Below the pieces are notes generated by a model, which was given only the letters and a program-made list of their open reading frames with translations, ran no database searches and had not been told where the DNA came from. From Mesostigma viride (Eukaryota > Streptophyta > Mesostigmatophyceae > Mesostigmatales > Mesostigmataceae), in assembly GCA_009746045.1 (NCBI GenBank), contig RPFO01000156.1:5294407-5356906 (forward strand): a stretch of 62,500 nt of DNA. Reading direction: 5' to 3'. This document shows, piece by piece, positions 1 through 9,253 of this stretch; position 1 is the first letter of the stretch; the number at the start of each line of letters is the position of its first letter. Both the position numbers and the translations under genes were made by a program.

Positions 1-1
1 C

Positions 2-286
2 TTAGAACCCATTGTTTGGCAGGCAGCGACCCCTTTGTGGCAGCATCTCAAGGACTCTCCCAGCAACATCACGATCCGACTGCTCGACGAGGACGACGCT
101 CCTATAACTGTCTACTCGGATTGGGCTCTTCAGCTCTCCTTCCGCATAAGCCCTCAGAAGGCGATGGGAATAGAGGCGAGGAAGATCGGGAGCGTTTTGA
201 AGTATATGGCCCTTGACAGGACCGTCCAGCCACAAACCAGATTTATTTCTCAGCCATCTAGTACTATCGAGGACGATGAAAGTTAA
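2..286 (+). CDS. C-terminal fragment of a PLV protein upstream of the capsid gene
   Basis: The frame is open from the window edge and stops at 284-286, so only the last ~94 residues are seen. The readable part has a beta-rich pattern with the string ITIRLLDEDDAPITVYSDW. In PLVs a minor capsid (penton-like) gene often lies near the major capsid gene, and this could be its C-terminus, but no decisive motif is present. The stop overlaps the next start (ATG at 276), as expected in compact viral DNA. The start lies outside the window. Confidence 0.35.
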   Translation, partial: LEPIVWQAATPLWQHLKDSPSNITIRLLDEDDAPITVYSDWALQLSFRISPQKAMGIEARKIGSVLKYMALDRTVQPQTRFISQPSSTIEDDES

Positions 287-625
287 TTTTGGAGCAATCG
301 GAAACGTGGCTAGACGCGTGGGAGAGTTTGCCGGCAACGCTATCAAGAGGGTCGACGGGCGGCCATCGTGTCAGCTGTCAAGAAAGCCGGGCACGTCGCT
401 GGCGAAGTCATCTCAAAAATTGGCGACGGGGCGCGGGCTGCCAAACAGGCGGGGCATTGTCGATTCCGCGCTCGACACATCCCATCCAACATGATCGCGA
501 AGAGTACGCTGCTCGGGAAAGCGTACTCGGTCGCAAACACTGGTCTGAGCGCCTTGTCCAACCTCGAAAGACGGGTTGATGGAGCGAAGGTAAAAAATCC
601 CATACTCGGCCAGCTTCTTCAGTAA
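276..625 (+). pseudogene. Small basic amphipathic PLV protein, frameshifted
   Basis: A start at 276 overlaps the previous stop. The first ~30 codons encode a glycine/alanine-rich basic stretch beginning MKVNFGAIGNVARRVGEF. Near 355-370 the reading shifts to another frame that begins VSAVKKAGHVAGEVISKIG and stops at 623-625. Repeated alanine, glycine, lysine and arginine with amphipathic spacing recalls small capsid-associated or membrane-active proteins next to capsid genes in polinton-like and adenovirus-like viruses. That comparison rests on composition and position only. At least one indel breaks the gene. Confidence 0.35.
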
Positions 626-640
626 AAATATCTCATTCGA

Positions 641-1942
641 ATGTATACACAATCTATGGCTTCGGACAATTCCTGGTACTCGCGCGCTATCCCCAAGTCC
701 ATGCAATACCTCGTGAAGGCGCTGGGTCAGCACACGACTCAACGAGTCCATCTCAGCACCCTCTCAGCAAGCGACGGCATCAAACAAGGGTCTGTGGTCG
801 CGGTCCGCCTCCCCACGTCCGGGTTCGTGGACTTGCACTCCTTCGCAATGTTTTCACGGGGACCCCCACGACCACGGCGGGGTTCGCAAAGTTCCCGCGT
901 ACACGTCCTCCATCATCAGGCGCCTCGAGGTACTGGCAGGAGGTCAGACCGTCGACAGCATCAACGACTACTCCCAGCTGTTCCATACGCTGCTCTCGGT
1001 GCACGGCGGTGTCGAGTACAATCTCGCGCAGGCTCCCGCTGGTTGGTCGAAGAATAACAACATCGTCATTGCTGATGCGGCTGGCGCTCTCACAAACAAC
1101 GTGAAGGCAAACACCGCAGTGGACGGCGTCATTGACCACTTTTTGGGATTCCTGAGTGGCGAGCCTCGGATCGTGGATCTGAGTCTCTTCCCCCATCGAG
1201 ATCCGAATCACACTCATGGACGGAGGGGTGATGCTTCCTAGCGTGGCGCAAGCAGCTGCAGCTGGTGGCATCGTGGCCGTTGACGCAGGAACGGGGGTTG
1301 GTTTCGAACTGAGCAACATCCACTTTAGCATCGACACGTACAGGTTCCAAGAAGATATCGTGGGCCAGATTTTCTCGTCCAGGCTTGCCGAGGGTGGAAC
1401 TCTCTCCTTCAAGTGGCGGACGTGGCAGTCTACCAAACAGTCGCTCGGGACTCGCACTCCCTATGCCATCAAGGCGTCGCTGTCTTCCGCGTCCGCCAGC
1501 AAACTCCTGGCGATTCAGGTTGCTGCCGGCGCGGACGTGACCAACGCATCTGGCAATACGATGTTCAATCACATCGCGGATGGTATGACTTCCTACCAAT
1601 ACGACATCAACGGATCCAACCTGGCGCCTGGATACCGTACGAACGCAACGGAGGCGTGGATCAATCTGTTGTCTGCGTTCGGTGACCAAGGGAATGTTTT
1701 GTCCTGTGTCCGTGAGGGCATGACTCCTACCGTGGCTAAACAACAACTTCACGATGGCGTGTCACCTTAATATGCCGTGTGCCGGTCCAGAGTACATGAG
1801 CGGCCTTGACCTTCGTGGCACGGCATCGGTGGTCACGCTGCGAGTCGAGAAGGGAGCGACGGACTGCATTTCCTACATCTTCACGGAGTGCGAATCAAAG
1901 ATGGACATCGCTGCAGGCAGGCAGGCAGCCGTGTACCTCTAA
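641..1942 (+). pseudogene. PLV-type major capsid protein, broken by about three frameshifts
   Basis: The segments are 641 to ~860 (containing GFVDLHSFAMF), ~860-1190 in another frame (ending in SGEPRIVDLSLFP), ~1190-1750 in a third frame (LMDGGVMLPS to VAKQQLHDG), and 1754-1942 (GPEYMSGLDLRGTAS, stop at 1940-1942). Together they span ~430 residues, close to known PLV capsid lengths. The VDLHSF...MF block followed by a threonine/proline run, an arginine-rich 'FPR', and 'IIRRLEV...GG' matches the N-terminal jelly-roll pattern I know from PLV capsids. The switches fall at short homopolymers (T-run near 850, C-run near 1190), consistent with single-base indels. The structure would be a double jelly roll forming the icosahedral shell. 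Confidence 0.65.
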
Positions 1943-1970
1943 AAAATATATACGTGTGTAATGACAAACG

Positions 1971-2162
1971 ATGGACTACTTTCGAGACCCTAGCATCACA
2001 GCTAATCCGTTTAACAGGTTGAAGTTGATTTTTGACATTCCTGAAATGGCAGATCCTGGTCTGTCCATGACAATGCCAGCTAGACGAGCATTGCCCCTTC
2101 TCCCACCTTCAAGTATCCGCTACCAAACTCTAAAAAATAATGTGACGATGATATTATATTAG
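1971..2162 (+). CDS. Small PLV ORF, 63 aa, function unknown
   Basis: ATG at 1971, stop at 2160-2162. It starts MDYFRDPSITANPF and has no recognisable domain. It lies 28 nt after the capsid stop and 4 nt before the fibre-like gene. An A-rich string TCTAAAAAATA lies ~30 nt upstream. A similar string lies in its own 3' end, before the next gene. A real gene is plausible on spacing alone, but chance is not excluded. Confidence 0.3.
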   Translation: MDYFRDPSITANPFNRLKLIFDIPEMADPGLSMTMPARRALPLLPPSSIRYQTLKNNVTMILY

Positions 2163-2166
2163 CTCC

Positions 2167-3860
2167 ATGTCGTTTGATTATGGTATTTGTCCTGCTTTGA
2201 TTCGCAAGAAGCGCAAAACGGCAAGGACAGCGCCGTCAATCACGTTAACAACTACACACGGACTGTATCCTAGCGCGGTACCGATTACAATGACAGCAGC
2301 ATTCAGCGAAACAGTCACCGGGTTCACCTTGGGTGATATCGTTGTCATAAATGGTACTGCATCTGGTTTAACGGGTAGCGGCGCCTCTTACACATTCTCT
2401 GTGACTCCAGCTGTAGCTTATTCACTGACAACAGTCACTGTTGGAGGAAACGCAGCAAGCAGCGTGCTAGGAACCGGCAACACCGCAGCAACTCCGTTAG
2501 TCTTCACGTATTCGCCACCTCCAACGGTAACCCTCGCGACGACCGCGGGCTTGACGCCATCCTCATCACCCGTGGACGTGACAGCCACGTTCAGCAGGTC
2601 GGTGACGGGGTTCGCGTTGGGCGATATCACCGTGACCAACGGGACCGCCGCCAACCTGACCGGAAGTGGGGCGTCGTACGCCTTCCAAGTGACGCCAACC
2701 ATCGCCAATTCTTCAACGAACGTCAGCGTGGCGCGGGCACTGTTGTGGACGCATCGACAGGGAACGCCAACGCGGCATCTAACACACTGTCGTTCACGTA
2801 CTCGGCAAATCCGTCGGTGACTCTTGTGTCCGGAACCCCGACGGGTGCCGTTTACCCAGTCACGGCCACTTTTAGCACGTCGGTCGCCGGGTTCGCGTTG
2901 GGCGACATCACCGTAACCAACGGAACCGCGTCCAACTTGTTGGGAAGTGGCGCCACGTACACGTTCGATGTGACCCCTACCATGTCTGACTTCGTGACGA
3001 CGGTAAGCATGGGCGCGGGCACCGTGACGAGCGCGACGTCAGGGCTAGGAAACACAGCATCGAACGCGTTGTCGTTCACGTACAATTACAACCCGGCAAC
3101 GGACCCCGCGCTGTTCGCGTGGTACGATCCGTCCGACAGCGCCACGGTGTTCAGCAACACGTCGGGCACAACCCAGCAAAACACGGCGGGCGGGAACGTG
3201 ATGCGCGTGAACGACAAAGGGCCGAACGGGTACCACGTGACGCAGGCAACTTCCGCCAAGTGCCCGACACTGGATACGGCGGAGCTGAACTCGAAACGGT
3301 CCCTCCGGTTTATTAACTCGCGGTCTGGCTTGTTGGAGTCCGTGAACAATTTCTGGAATATGATCGGGGTAAGTGCGAGTGTTTTTTTAGTCGCCAAACA
3401 GCTAGCGACTGCAACGTATCCATTGTTGGGAGATGTGACAGGTATCCGAGGATACATGCTAGGATCGTCGAACGGCCTTTGTTACCTCATGTCTTATCAC
3501 TCAGAGGTACAGACCGTTCTCCTCTTTACTCCAAACAGTGTGCGCGACACCGTGAGCACCAAGGCTGAGTTCTTTGACAACAACACACACGTCTTGGCGC
3601 TTTCATGCAACAGCAGTACAAACGCCTTTATCACCCGCTTTGACGGACGAGCTGGCTATGACAGAGTGGGATCGGACCCTACAACTGGTTCGGGAAATCT
3701 CGCTATTGGAGGAGACGCGTCCAACGCGAGTCGTGCTTTTGATGGGTGGATTGGCGAGATCCTTATCTACAACACCGCCAAGACGTCAGCGGAACTTGAA
3801 CGGATCCGCGGGTATCTTGTTGCCAAGTGGGGCACTCCCGCCGCCATCCCAGCATATTGA
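2167..3860 (+). pseudogene. Fibre/adhesin-like protein: bacterial Ig-like repeats plus LamG-like C-terminal domain; one frameshift
   Basis: The start at 2167 gives a basic N-terminus (KKRKTAR). Three Ig-like repeats of ~90 residues follow, each with the signature TATFS..V.GFALGDI.VTNGTA..L.GSGA.Y.F.VTPT. The third repeat is in another frame from ~2745, so one indel lies near 2730. From ~3090 there is a single domain beginning NPATDPALFAWYDPSDS and ending in a GEILIYN...ERIRGYLVAKWGT block. This is the pattern of concanavalin/LamG-like domains attached to phage tail and bacterial surface proteins. In a PLV this protein would be the receptor-binding fibre. The Ig repeat type is common in bacterial adhesins, which suggests the module came from bacteria. 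Confidence 0.55.
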
Positions 3861-3954
3861 AGCTGTGGATCAACTATTATCTCTAATAAGATGTAATAAA
3901 CTATGGAATACCCCACCTATTACCAAATAGCTAGATTCCAATGCCTCTGAAAAC

Positions 3955-4410
3955 ATGATTGACTCCACCACCGGGTTACGTCAATTTAGAATCAAACCAG
4001 ACCCGAGGGCGCCCATCATTGACAGTACATGGCGTGGTGGTGTGCATTATGCCTACGTTGACGCAGTACCTTTTGTTGAGGACCATACTATTGTCGGGCT
4101 TGTTTCCACGAGTTTCTCCGGTGGTGAGCATAACCAACAGGATTGCATTGTTTTATGCACAGAGACTGTCATGGGTGGATCAGACGGGGACATCTTTTCT
4201 TACGCCATGATCAACGAACACGCGTTTTTTAACCTAAAGAACCCACACCTGTTTAGAAACGGAGGACATATTACGGTAGGAGCGTCGTACATTGACAGAC
4301 TTGACGTAAACGAGACTCAATTCCCCCCGTTGCAGACGGACGGTTTTTTGTGCATCCTACGTTTTGAAAAGATTCGCGGGTTCAATAAGTGCAATTGTCA
4401 TGGCAAGTAA
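3955..4410 (+). CDS. Unknown PLV-associated protein, 151 aa
   Basis: ATG at 3955 and stop at 4408-4410 give an intact frame of 151 codons. Readable strings include GVHYAYVDAVPFVED and NGGHITVGASYIDRLDV. The beta-rich pattern resembles a small virion or attachment protein, but I recognise no family. It follows the fibre gene by ~95 nt and overlaps the next ORF by 11 nt, so it probably belongs to the same viral transcription block. Confidence 0.45.
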   Translation: MIDSTTGLRQFRIKPDPRAPIIDSTWRGGVHYAYVDAVPFVEDHTIVGLVSTSFSGGEHNQQDCIVLCTETVMGGSDGDIFSYAMINEHAFFNLKNPHLFRNGGHITVGASYIDRLDVNETQFPPLQTDGFLCILRFEKIRGFNKCNCHGK

Positions 4411-4603
4411 TTTCTGCGCATCATATATGGGTGGTTGCTTCGGAAAATTCACTCTCGTGGACACTCTAGAATCTTCGTTCAGGCGCTTGACAAGTGACCC
4501 AGTTGATTACTCGCACGCTTACGAGTCTTTTTACCTAAATTCACGTCCCAGAACTCGCCACGTGGTAGAGGCCACCTTAGACTTGCATCGCTCCGAAAAT
4601 TAG
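4400..4603 (+). CDS. Small unknown PLV-associated ORF, 67 aa
   Basis: ATG at 4400 overlaps the end of the 151-aa gene, and the stop is at 4601-4603. It starts MASNFCASYMGGCFGKF. No domain is recognised. The overlap and the same strand favour a viral gene, but the length makes it uncertain. Confidence 0.3.
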   Translation: MASNFCASYMGGCFGKFTLVDTLESSFRRLTSDPVDYSHAYESFYLNSRPRTRHVVEATLDLHRSEN

Positions 4604-4752
4604 CCAAGTTCGACACTTGTACAAGTCCAGCCACCTTCGCGTCCTGTCCAGGCCGTGCCAGCAGACGTAACGGACCTTGGCACATTGTGCACAAATAGGC
4701 AAAATCACGTGCAAGTCACGCATCTCACGTTGCAAGCTCTCTGCCGGTAGCC

Positions 4753-5328
4753 ATGGCTTCCCGAAACGCAGGGCCTTGCGAGAAAGCGCTGGCAATGCTT
4801 GGAAAAATCCTCGATGGTCTCGAGGACGGCCAGACAAAGATATCTGACCAGCTCGCACACCTGACGCACAAGGTCTCCCTTCTTTCCGGAAACGAAGGTG
4901 CTGTTGGAGGCACCGGACCTACCTGCGAGGTCTTCAAGATTCACGACGCCGGATATGACGATGTCGACCGCAAGACGCCAAAAATTTGCGTCGAGTGGGT
5001 CTACGAGAAGAATGCGGCAAAGCCGAGGAAGGTCGAGGACCGCTGCGAGTGGATTCGCCTCGACCAAGCCGACGGGTGCGTTAAGATGGTTGACGATTTC
5101 CTCAATGGCTTCTCCAAGTCCAAGCGCCAGCCAGGCATTTCCCCCATTGCGCTCTACAGGGCATGGGAGGAGGTAAAGAAGGGTTTCGAGGACGCAAAGA
5201 CCGCCACTTCCAATGGCAGGAAGAGGAGCCGCGAGGAAGCGTCAAGCTCCCACGGCCATGTCTACAAGAGGAAGACCGGCTCGAACGTTGTGAAGAGCCA
5301 GACTGGAAACTCCAAGGACAAGGAGTAG
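4753..5328 (+). CDS. Unknown basic protein, 191 aa, possibly nuclear or DNA-associated
   Basis: ATG at 4753, stop at 5326-5328, intact. The N-terminal ~50 residues look helical (leucine-rich heptads, MLGKILDGLEDGQTKISDQL). A middle part contains KICVEWVYEKNAAKPRKVED and the tail is lysine/arginine/serine-rich with RKRSREE and YKRKTG, resembling a nuclear localisation signal. It is the last gene before an AT-rich stretch and the 110-bp repeats. Codon usage matches the neighbouring viral genes. Function unknown. Confidence 0.45.
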   Translation: MASRNAGPCEKALAMLGKILDGLEDGQTKISDQLAHLTHKVSLLSGNEGAVGGTGPTCEVFKIHDAGYDDVDRKTPKICVEWVYEKNAAKPRKVEDRCEWIRLDQADGCVKMVDDFLNGFSKSKRQPGISPIALYRAWEEVKKGFEDAKTATSNGRKRSREEASSSHGHVYKRKTGSNVVKSQTGNSKDKE

Positions 5329-5645
5329 AGTGTCGTCTTGTTGACGACGGCAACGAGCTTGCCATTTCGCTCTTGTTGAGCTGATAACGAATGTGAACGT
5401 GATATAAATTTTAATGAATTCGTTTATGCAGTATAAAACGCGTCAATATATACTGAAAACAATTTTCATTTCGTCTCGAATTGCAGTTCTAACTGCAGGT
5501 TAAAAATCCAGAGTAAACCTCTTATGCATCGACACAGGTCGTGTGGGATTCTTGCATAGGTCGTCTGAGTTTCCAGATTAATAAACCCTAACACTCTGCA
5601 CACCCCGCCGCGCGGCCCTCGCCGGCTCCCTCACCCTGCGAGGAC
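5329..5645. other. AT-rich non-coding stretch at the viral right end
   Basis: No ORF is supported. AT-rich to ~5580, with the telomere-like string AAACCCTAA at 5583-5591, the reverse complement of the motif found on the far side of the repeat array at 6350. Confidence 0.5.
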
Positions 5646-6251
5646 ATGGCGAAAATTGGGCGGTCTTTTCTTAAGAGTAAGTACGTGCAATTTTTCGCCA
5701 CATCCAACAACCCACGCCACCTCAGCGCCGGCCAGTGGGGGAAGGTGGCGAAAAATTGGGCGTTCTTTTCTTAAGAGTAAGTACGTGCAATTTTTCGCCA
5801 TCACTCTCACACCTTGACAAACACCTCCTATACCCCGCGCCAAGGGGTGGCAGGGTGGCGAAAAATTGGGCGTTCTTTATATAAGAGTAAGTACGTGCAA
5901 TTTTTCGCCATCACTCTCACACCTTGACAAACACCTCCTATACCCCGCGCCAAGGGGTGGCAGGGTGGCGAAAAATTGGGCGTTCTTTATATAAGAGTAA
6001 GTACGTGCAATTTTTCGCCATCACTCTCACACCTTGACAAACACCTCCTATGACCCGCGCCAAGGGGTGACAGGGTGGCGAAAAATTGGGCGTTCTTTAT
6101 ATAAGAGTAAGTACGTGCAATTTTTCGCCATCCTTGTCACACCTTGACAAACACCTCCTATGACCCGCGCCAAGGGGTGACAGGGTGGCGAAAAATTGGG
6201 CGTTCTTTATATAAGAGTAAGTACGTGCAATTTTTCGCCATCCTTGTCACA
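5646..6251. repeat. Six-unit tandem array with a 12-bp inverted repeat per unit (110-bp period)
   Basis: Each unit holds GGCGAAAAATTG and, ~40 bp later, its exact reverse complement CAATTTTTCGCC. In between is a small palindrome: TTATATAA in later units, TCTTAAGA in the first two. Later units are spaced exactly 110 bp (ends of the GGTGGCG motif at 5750, 5860, 5970, 6080, 6190) and are nearly identical. The first unit is ~99 bp from the second and more diverged. Each unit could form a long hairpin. Repeated hairpins at an element end suggest an origin, terminal repeat or protein-binding array, but the role is not shown. Confidence 0.85.
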
Positions 6252-6349
6252 CCCCCAACACACCATCACAACTGCCGGGGTGGTGACAGATGCCAGCCTA
6301 AATGTCACAACCTGGTGAGCAGTGGTGGCACTTCTGTTTTTGCAAGTGG

Positions 6350-6378
6350 TTTAGGGTTTTAGGGTTTAGGGCTTAGGG
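6350..6378 (+). repeat. Interstitial telomere-like repeats (TTTAGGG type)
   Basis: Four adjacent units TTTAGGG, TTTTAGGG, TTTAGGG and CTTAGGG. This is the plant/green-algal telomere type. It lies 100 bp outside the hairpin array, in the opposite orientation to the AAACCCTAA at 5583. Confidence 0.6.
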
Positions 6379-6502
6379 TGAGACCCCATCCTAGGCCGCG
6401 GTCACTATAGGGTCACTATAGGGGTGGCAGATGCCAGCATAAGGGTAGTGCACTTCTCCTAGTCGCGATGACGGAATGATGACGGAATGATGATGGAAGC
6501 TA

Positions 6503-8140
6503 CTTAATTAATTAATTAAACACGTGCTCCCGTTGGGGAGTCACGGAGCACCGAAGTGCTTTTAATCCCTGTGTATGCACAACAGGAGAAAGGGCAGAGA
6601 CCCCAGTCTCCTTCATGCCAAAGGCATGCCACAGCTGCATGCGGGCTTGCTAGCTAAACGGACACGCTAACGATCCGGCAGTCTGTGGGTGCAATAAGAC
6701 CCATGTGAGCATATCATAGCAAGGAGCGTGGGCAAGTAATCTGATCGAAGCCATGACGTAGCATGGCTGTACAAGGACTAAGCTAAGGCTATGGCTGGTT
6801 GTGTACCGTGCGTGAGAGGTGCACGTGACTAGGTATGGTGGCACAGCTAGGCATGCAAACATTCTAAGCATGGCTGCCATGGCGGCAGTGACTACCAATG
6901 AAGTCAAGCTAGGGCTATTCTAGCTCTAGCCCGCTGGGGGCGTCCACATGCATCTTGTGGTTGATCATCAGGTCCCCGCCCCTCCAGTACACCTTGGGCT
7001 TCTGGAGGTCCTGCAAGTTGTGGCGGAGGTATTCAGGCCACAGCCGGTCACGTCGCTGCTGCTGCTGCTGAGCGGGGGTCAGGTCGTCGTCCAGCGTCCA
7101 GGTGAGGTCGTGCAACCGCTTGCGACGAGAGAGGAACCAGTGCTTGTCCTCACGGGAGGGGAAGGTGAGCAGGACTGGTGGGGGAGCCGCCTTGTCCCGT
7201 GAGTGGGGAAGGCGGTGGCACCCACACAGTTCTACCTCACCAGTACTTACCAGGCCCATGAGGGTAAGGAGCTGGTCGGACTTACGGCTCGTCGGCAAGG
7301 GAGGTTGAAGTCTCACCTGGCTTCTCGGGGGAAGCGACGTAGCACCACCCGGCAGTCGCGGCGGACGCGGTCGGTGGCCTCCCGTTTTTGAGCCTGGCGA
7401 AGGTCTTCAAGCTCCTGGAGCTTCGTAGCGATGGCGTCGGTGGTGGAGGCGGTCGCCGTCCGCAGCAGGTCCGCATAGGAGAGGGGCGGGAGGTCACCAG
7501 CATCCAGCCGGGGTGGCTGGGATGCGATGGTGGCCGTCTGCTCCGCTATCTTTGGGACCTGTGAGGCCAGGGCCTCGGTGTGGGCGGTGATGGCTTCAAG
7601 CTTCTTCATGAGCGCGCCGCACTTGCCCTCCACCTAGCTGGTTAAGGCGAGAGACAAGCCGGCAGCGTGCGTTTCCGATGCCTGCGCCGCGGTGTGCAGC
7701 GTCGTGAACTGGGGCTGGAGCTTGTGGACGACCTTGGTTTCCACATTGGAGACCCGGGCCTCCACCGTGTTGAGCGTCGTGTTCAGCGAGGTCAGCTTCT
7801 CGGCCAACGGCCAGGTCACGTGCTCCTCCAGCACTGCTCGGATGTCAGTCCTTGCAGAGGGAGGAAGCCGATGTGGCTGTCGGCCGCGCAGGCTGGGCTG
7901 GGGTGCGGATCTTGGCGGCGAGTGCTGTGAGATGGCTGCGTGGAGGTGGTGGAGGAAGGTGGGTTCGGTCAAGGGGATGGGTTGCCAGAGTTCCGCGGAA
8001 GAGCGCTGAAGGAGGGAAAAGAGGGCGGCAAGCTGAAGGGCGGTCGCGTCCAGCCGGCAGCCAGGTCAGGTTGGCGGGGCTGAAACTGGCTGTCATTCTG
8101 GCTGCGGAAGCATTTGTGGCGTTGGAGGCGTTGGCACAGC
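6503..8140 (-). mobile_element. LINE family A, ORF1-only copy
   Basis: Read on the minus strand: a broken ORF1 (7972-6915), ~395 bp of 3' UTR, the hairpin GTGCTCC...GGAGCAC (6523-6550 on plus), then a (TTAA)n tail (6503-6520). There is no ORF2 between ORF1 and the tail. The 5' boundary is unclear; GC-rich sequence with the same feel runs to ~8140. A better-preserved relative of the ORF1 3' end and 3' UTR lies at 50642-51328. Confidence 0.6.
6915..7972 (-). pseudogene. LINE ORF1 protein (RNA-binding, L1 ORF1-like), one nonsense and one frameshift
   Basis: The frame from 7972 has an in-frame TAG at 7634-7636, continues to ~7313, then shifts one frame to a stop at 6915-6917. The N-terminal part is coiled-coil-like (TSLNTTLNTVEARVSNVETK). 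The C-terminal part has [34 protein letters not shown] and [13 protein letters not shown]. The same blocks occur in the plus-strand copy at 49012-50136. These match the layout of L1-type ORF1: coiled coil, RRM, C-terminal domain. The protein would coat the element RNA. Confidence 0.6.
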
Positions 8141-9000
8141 TAGGTCAAGAACCGCGGGGAGGCATGCGACCCGAAAATCAGGAGCTCCAGTATCCGGATG
8201 GGTGGCCTGTCGAAATAGCCGGGTCTGTTGACGTCGAAGGTGGAAAATAACTCGTCAACGTCAAAGTCGAACTCAGACCAGCTAGGTTCGCCTGGGCGGC
8301 TGCGTTTGGGCTCATGCGCGAGGCTGAAGGCGAGGCAGGAAGCCCGGGAGGCTTCGAGGCGACCACCTAGTGCGCGACTAGTGTCACCGCTGCCTGCCGG
8401 ACCTGAGTGAGGGCGAAGCTGCAGCCGGACCTGCAGGCGTATATTCTGATTTGGCACGCCGCAAAGGTTAAAACCATTTGCGTTCAGTGCCGGTCCGCGG
8501 AAAACGCGATCTGCAAATGAATCCAGGCCGGAATCGAACTGGGGACCTCTCGCACCAATTTTGCTGACTATAGGACGGACGTCTCCGGATCCTAAGGCAT
8601 CGCCAACTGACACCTACAGTCATCCGCAAAAGTTCTTCCTTTCCGGGGAGTGATGCAAGCCTGTCGGATTTGGTTCTAGATAAATCATTCGAGATCTGTG
8701 TGTGTAGGAGTACTACACACGTGTCCACTCGAGACTTGTTCAGTCTCGGAACGTGAGACGGGCTGAACACGGAGCTGCAGGCGTATTTTCATTGCCGAGC
8801 GCAGCCGCCAGGCTGCGTTGCGTTGAGGAGCGTTTGCTCGTCATATATTGCGTAATAGCGTCGGAACGTTATATCAGCATGTGCATCGTAGAAAGACGAA
8901 GCGATTGTGATATTCACGACTAAATTCGCTGCTCAAACGTGAAAGTTATGAGCTTTGCCGTCAGCCATGGCTACCTCGTGGCATCCGCGCAACAGTTATG
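8141..9000. other. Unassigned stretch between two LINE pieces
   Basis: GC-rich to ~8500, then mixed composition. A minus-strand open frame (8613-8140) shows no recognisable domain. A tRNA T-arm-like string lies near 8527 but a full tRNA cannot be folded. No gene is supported. Confidence 0.4.
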
Positions 9001-9253
9001 TACTTGGATGATGACTCCCTCATTGAGAAAGTGGTACACGACCGCAATGACCCGTGGGGAAGCGCCCGCGTTTGCAAACACGCGGGAAGTGCTCACGCCA
9101 GATAGGTCCCTAGGGTAGAGAGCTTAGACTAGAGTTGACTTGATGTTGTAGATAGATAAGACCGCGGTAGGCCATTGTGTGTACGTCCCCATCCATCCAT
9201 CGGGGTTAATGCTCCGTGACTCCCCAACGGGAGCACGAGTCTAATTAATTAAT
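9001..9253 (+). mobile_element. LINE family A, 5'-truncated 3' end (ORF2 type)
   Basis: The 9050-9240 sequence parallels the minus-strand copy at 24861-25100: GGGGAAGCGCCCGCG, then the ORF2 stop region, a UTR with ATCCATCCATCGGGGTTAATG, the family-A hairpin (9208-9236), and a TTAATTAATTAA tail. Only the last few ORF2 codons remain. Confidence 0.6.

Larger units (their letters stand above)
1..6251 (+). mobile_element. Integrated, decayed polinton-like virus (right-hand part)
   Basis: This block of short, closely packed plus-strand ORFs has no introns and several genes that overlap or nearly touch. It looks unlike the spliced genes elsewhere in the window. The anchor is a PLV-type major capsid protein (641-1942), followed by a fibre-like gene (2167-3860), small ORFs and a terminal repeat array. 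The capsid, fibre and small basic genes are each broken by frameshifts, so this copy is a fossil or a defective provirus. The left end lies outside the window. No polymerase, integrase or packaging ATPase is visible in this part. The right boundary is uncertain; I place it at the end of the 110-bp repeats because LINE sequence starts soon after. Confidence 0.6.

Noticed and set aside
4479-5067. Minus-strand ORFs opposite the 191-aa gene
   Set aside because: No motifs and opposite to the direction of all other viral genes.
6395-6425. Phage T7-like promoter string CACTATAGGG repeated twice
   Set aside because: Only a partial match, no polymerase context; most likely chance or a small tandem duplication.
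8520-8640. Possible tRNA on the minus strand (AGTTCGATTCC T-arm string and a D-arm-like string)
   Set aside because: T-stem pairs poorly and no 7-bp acceptor stem could be found.
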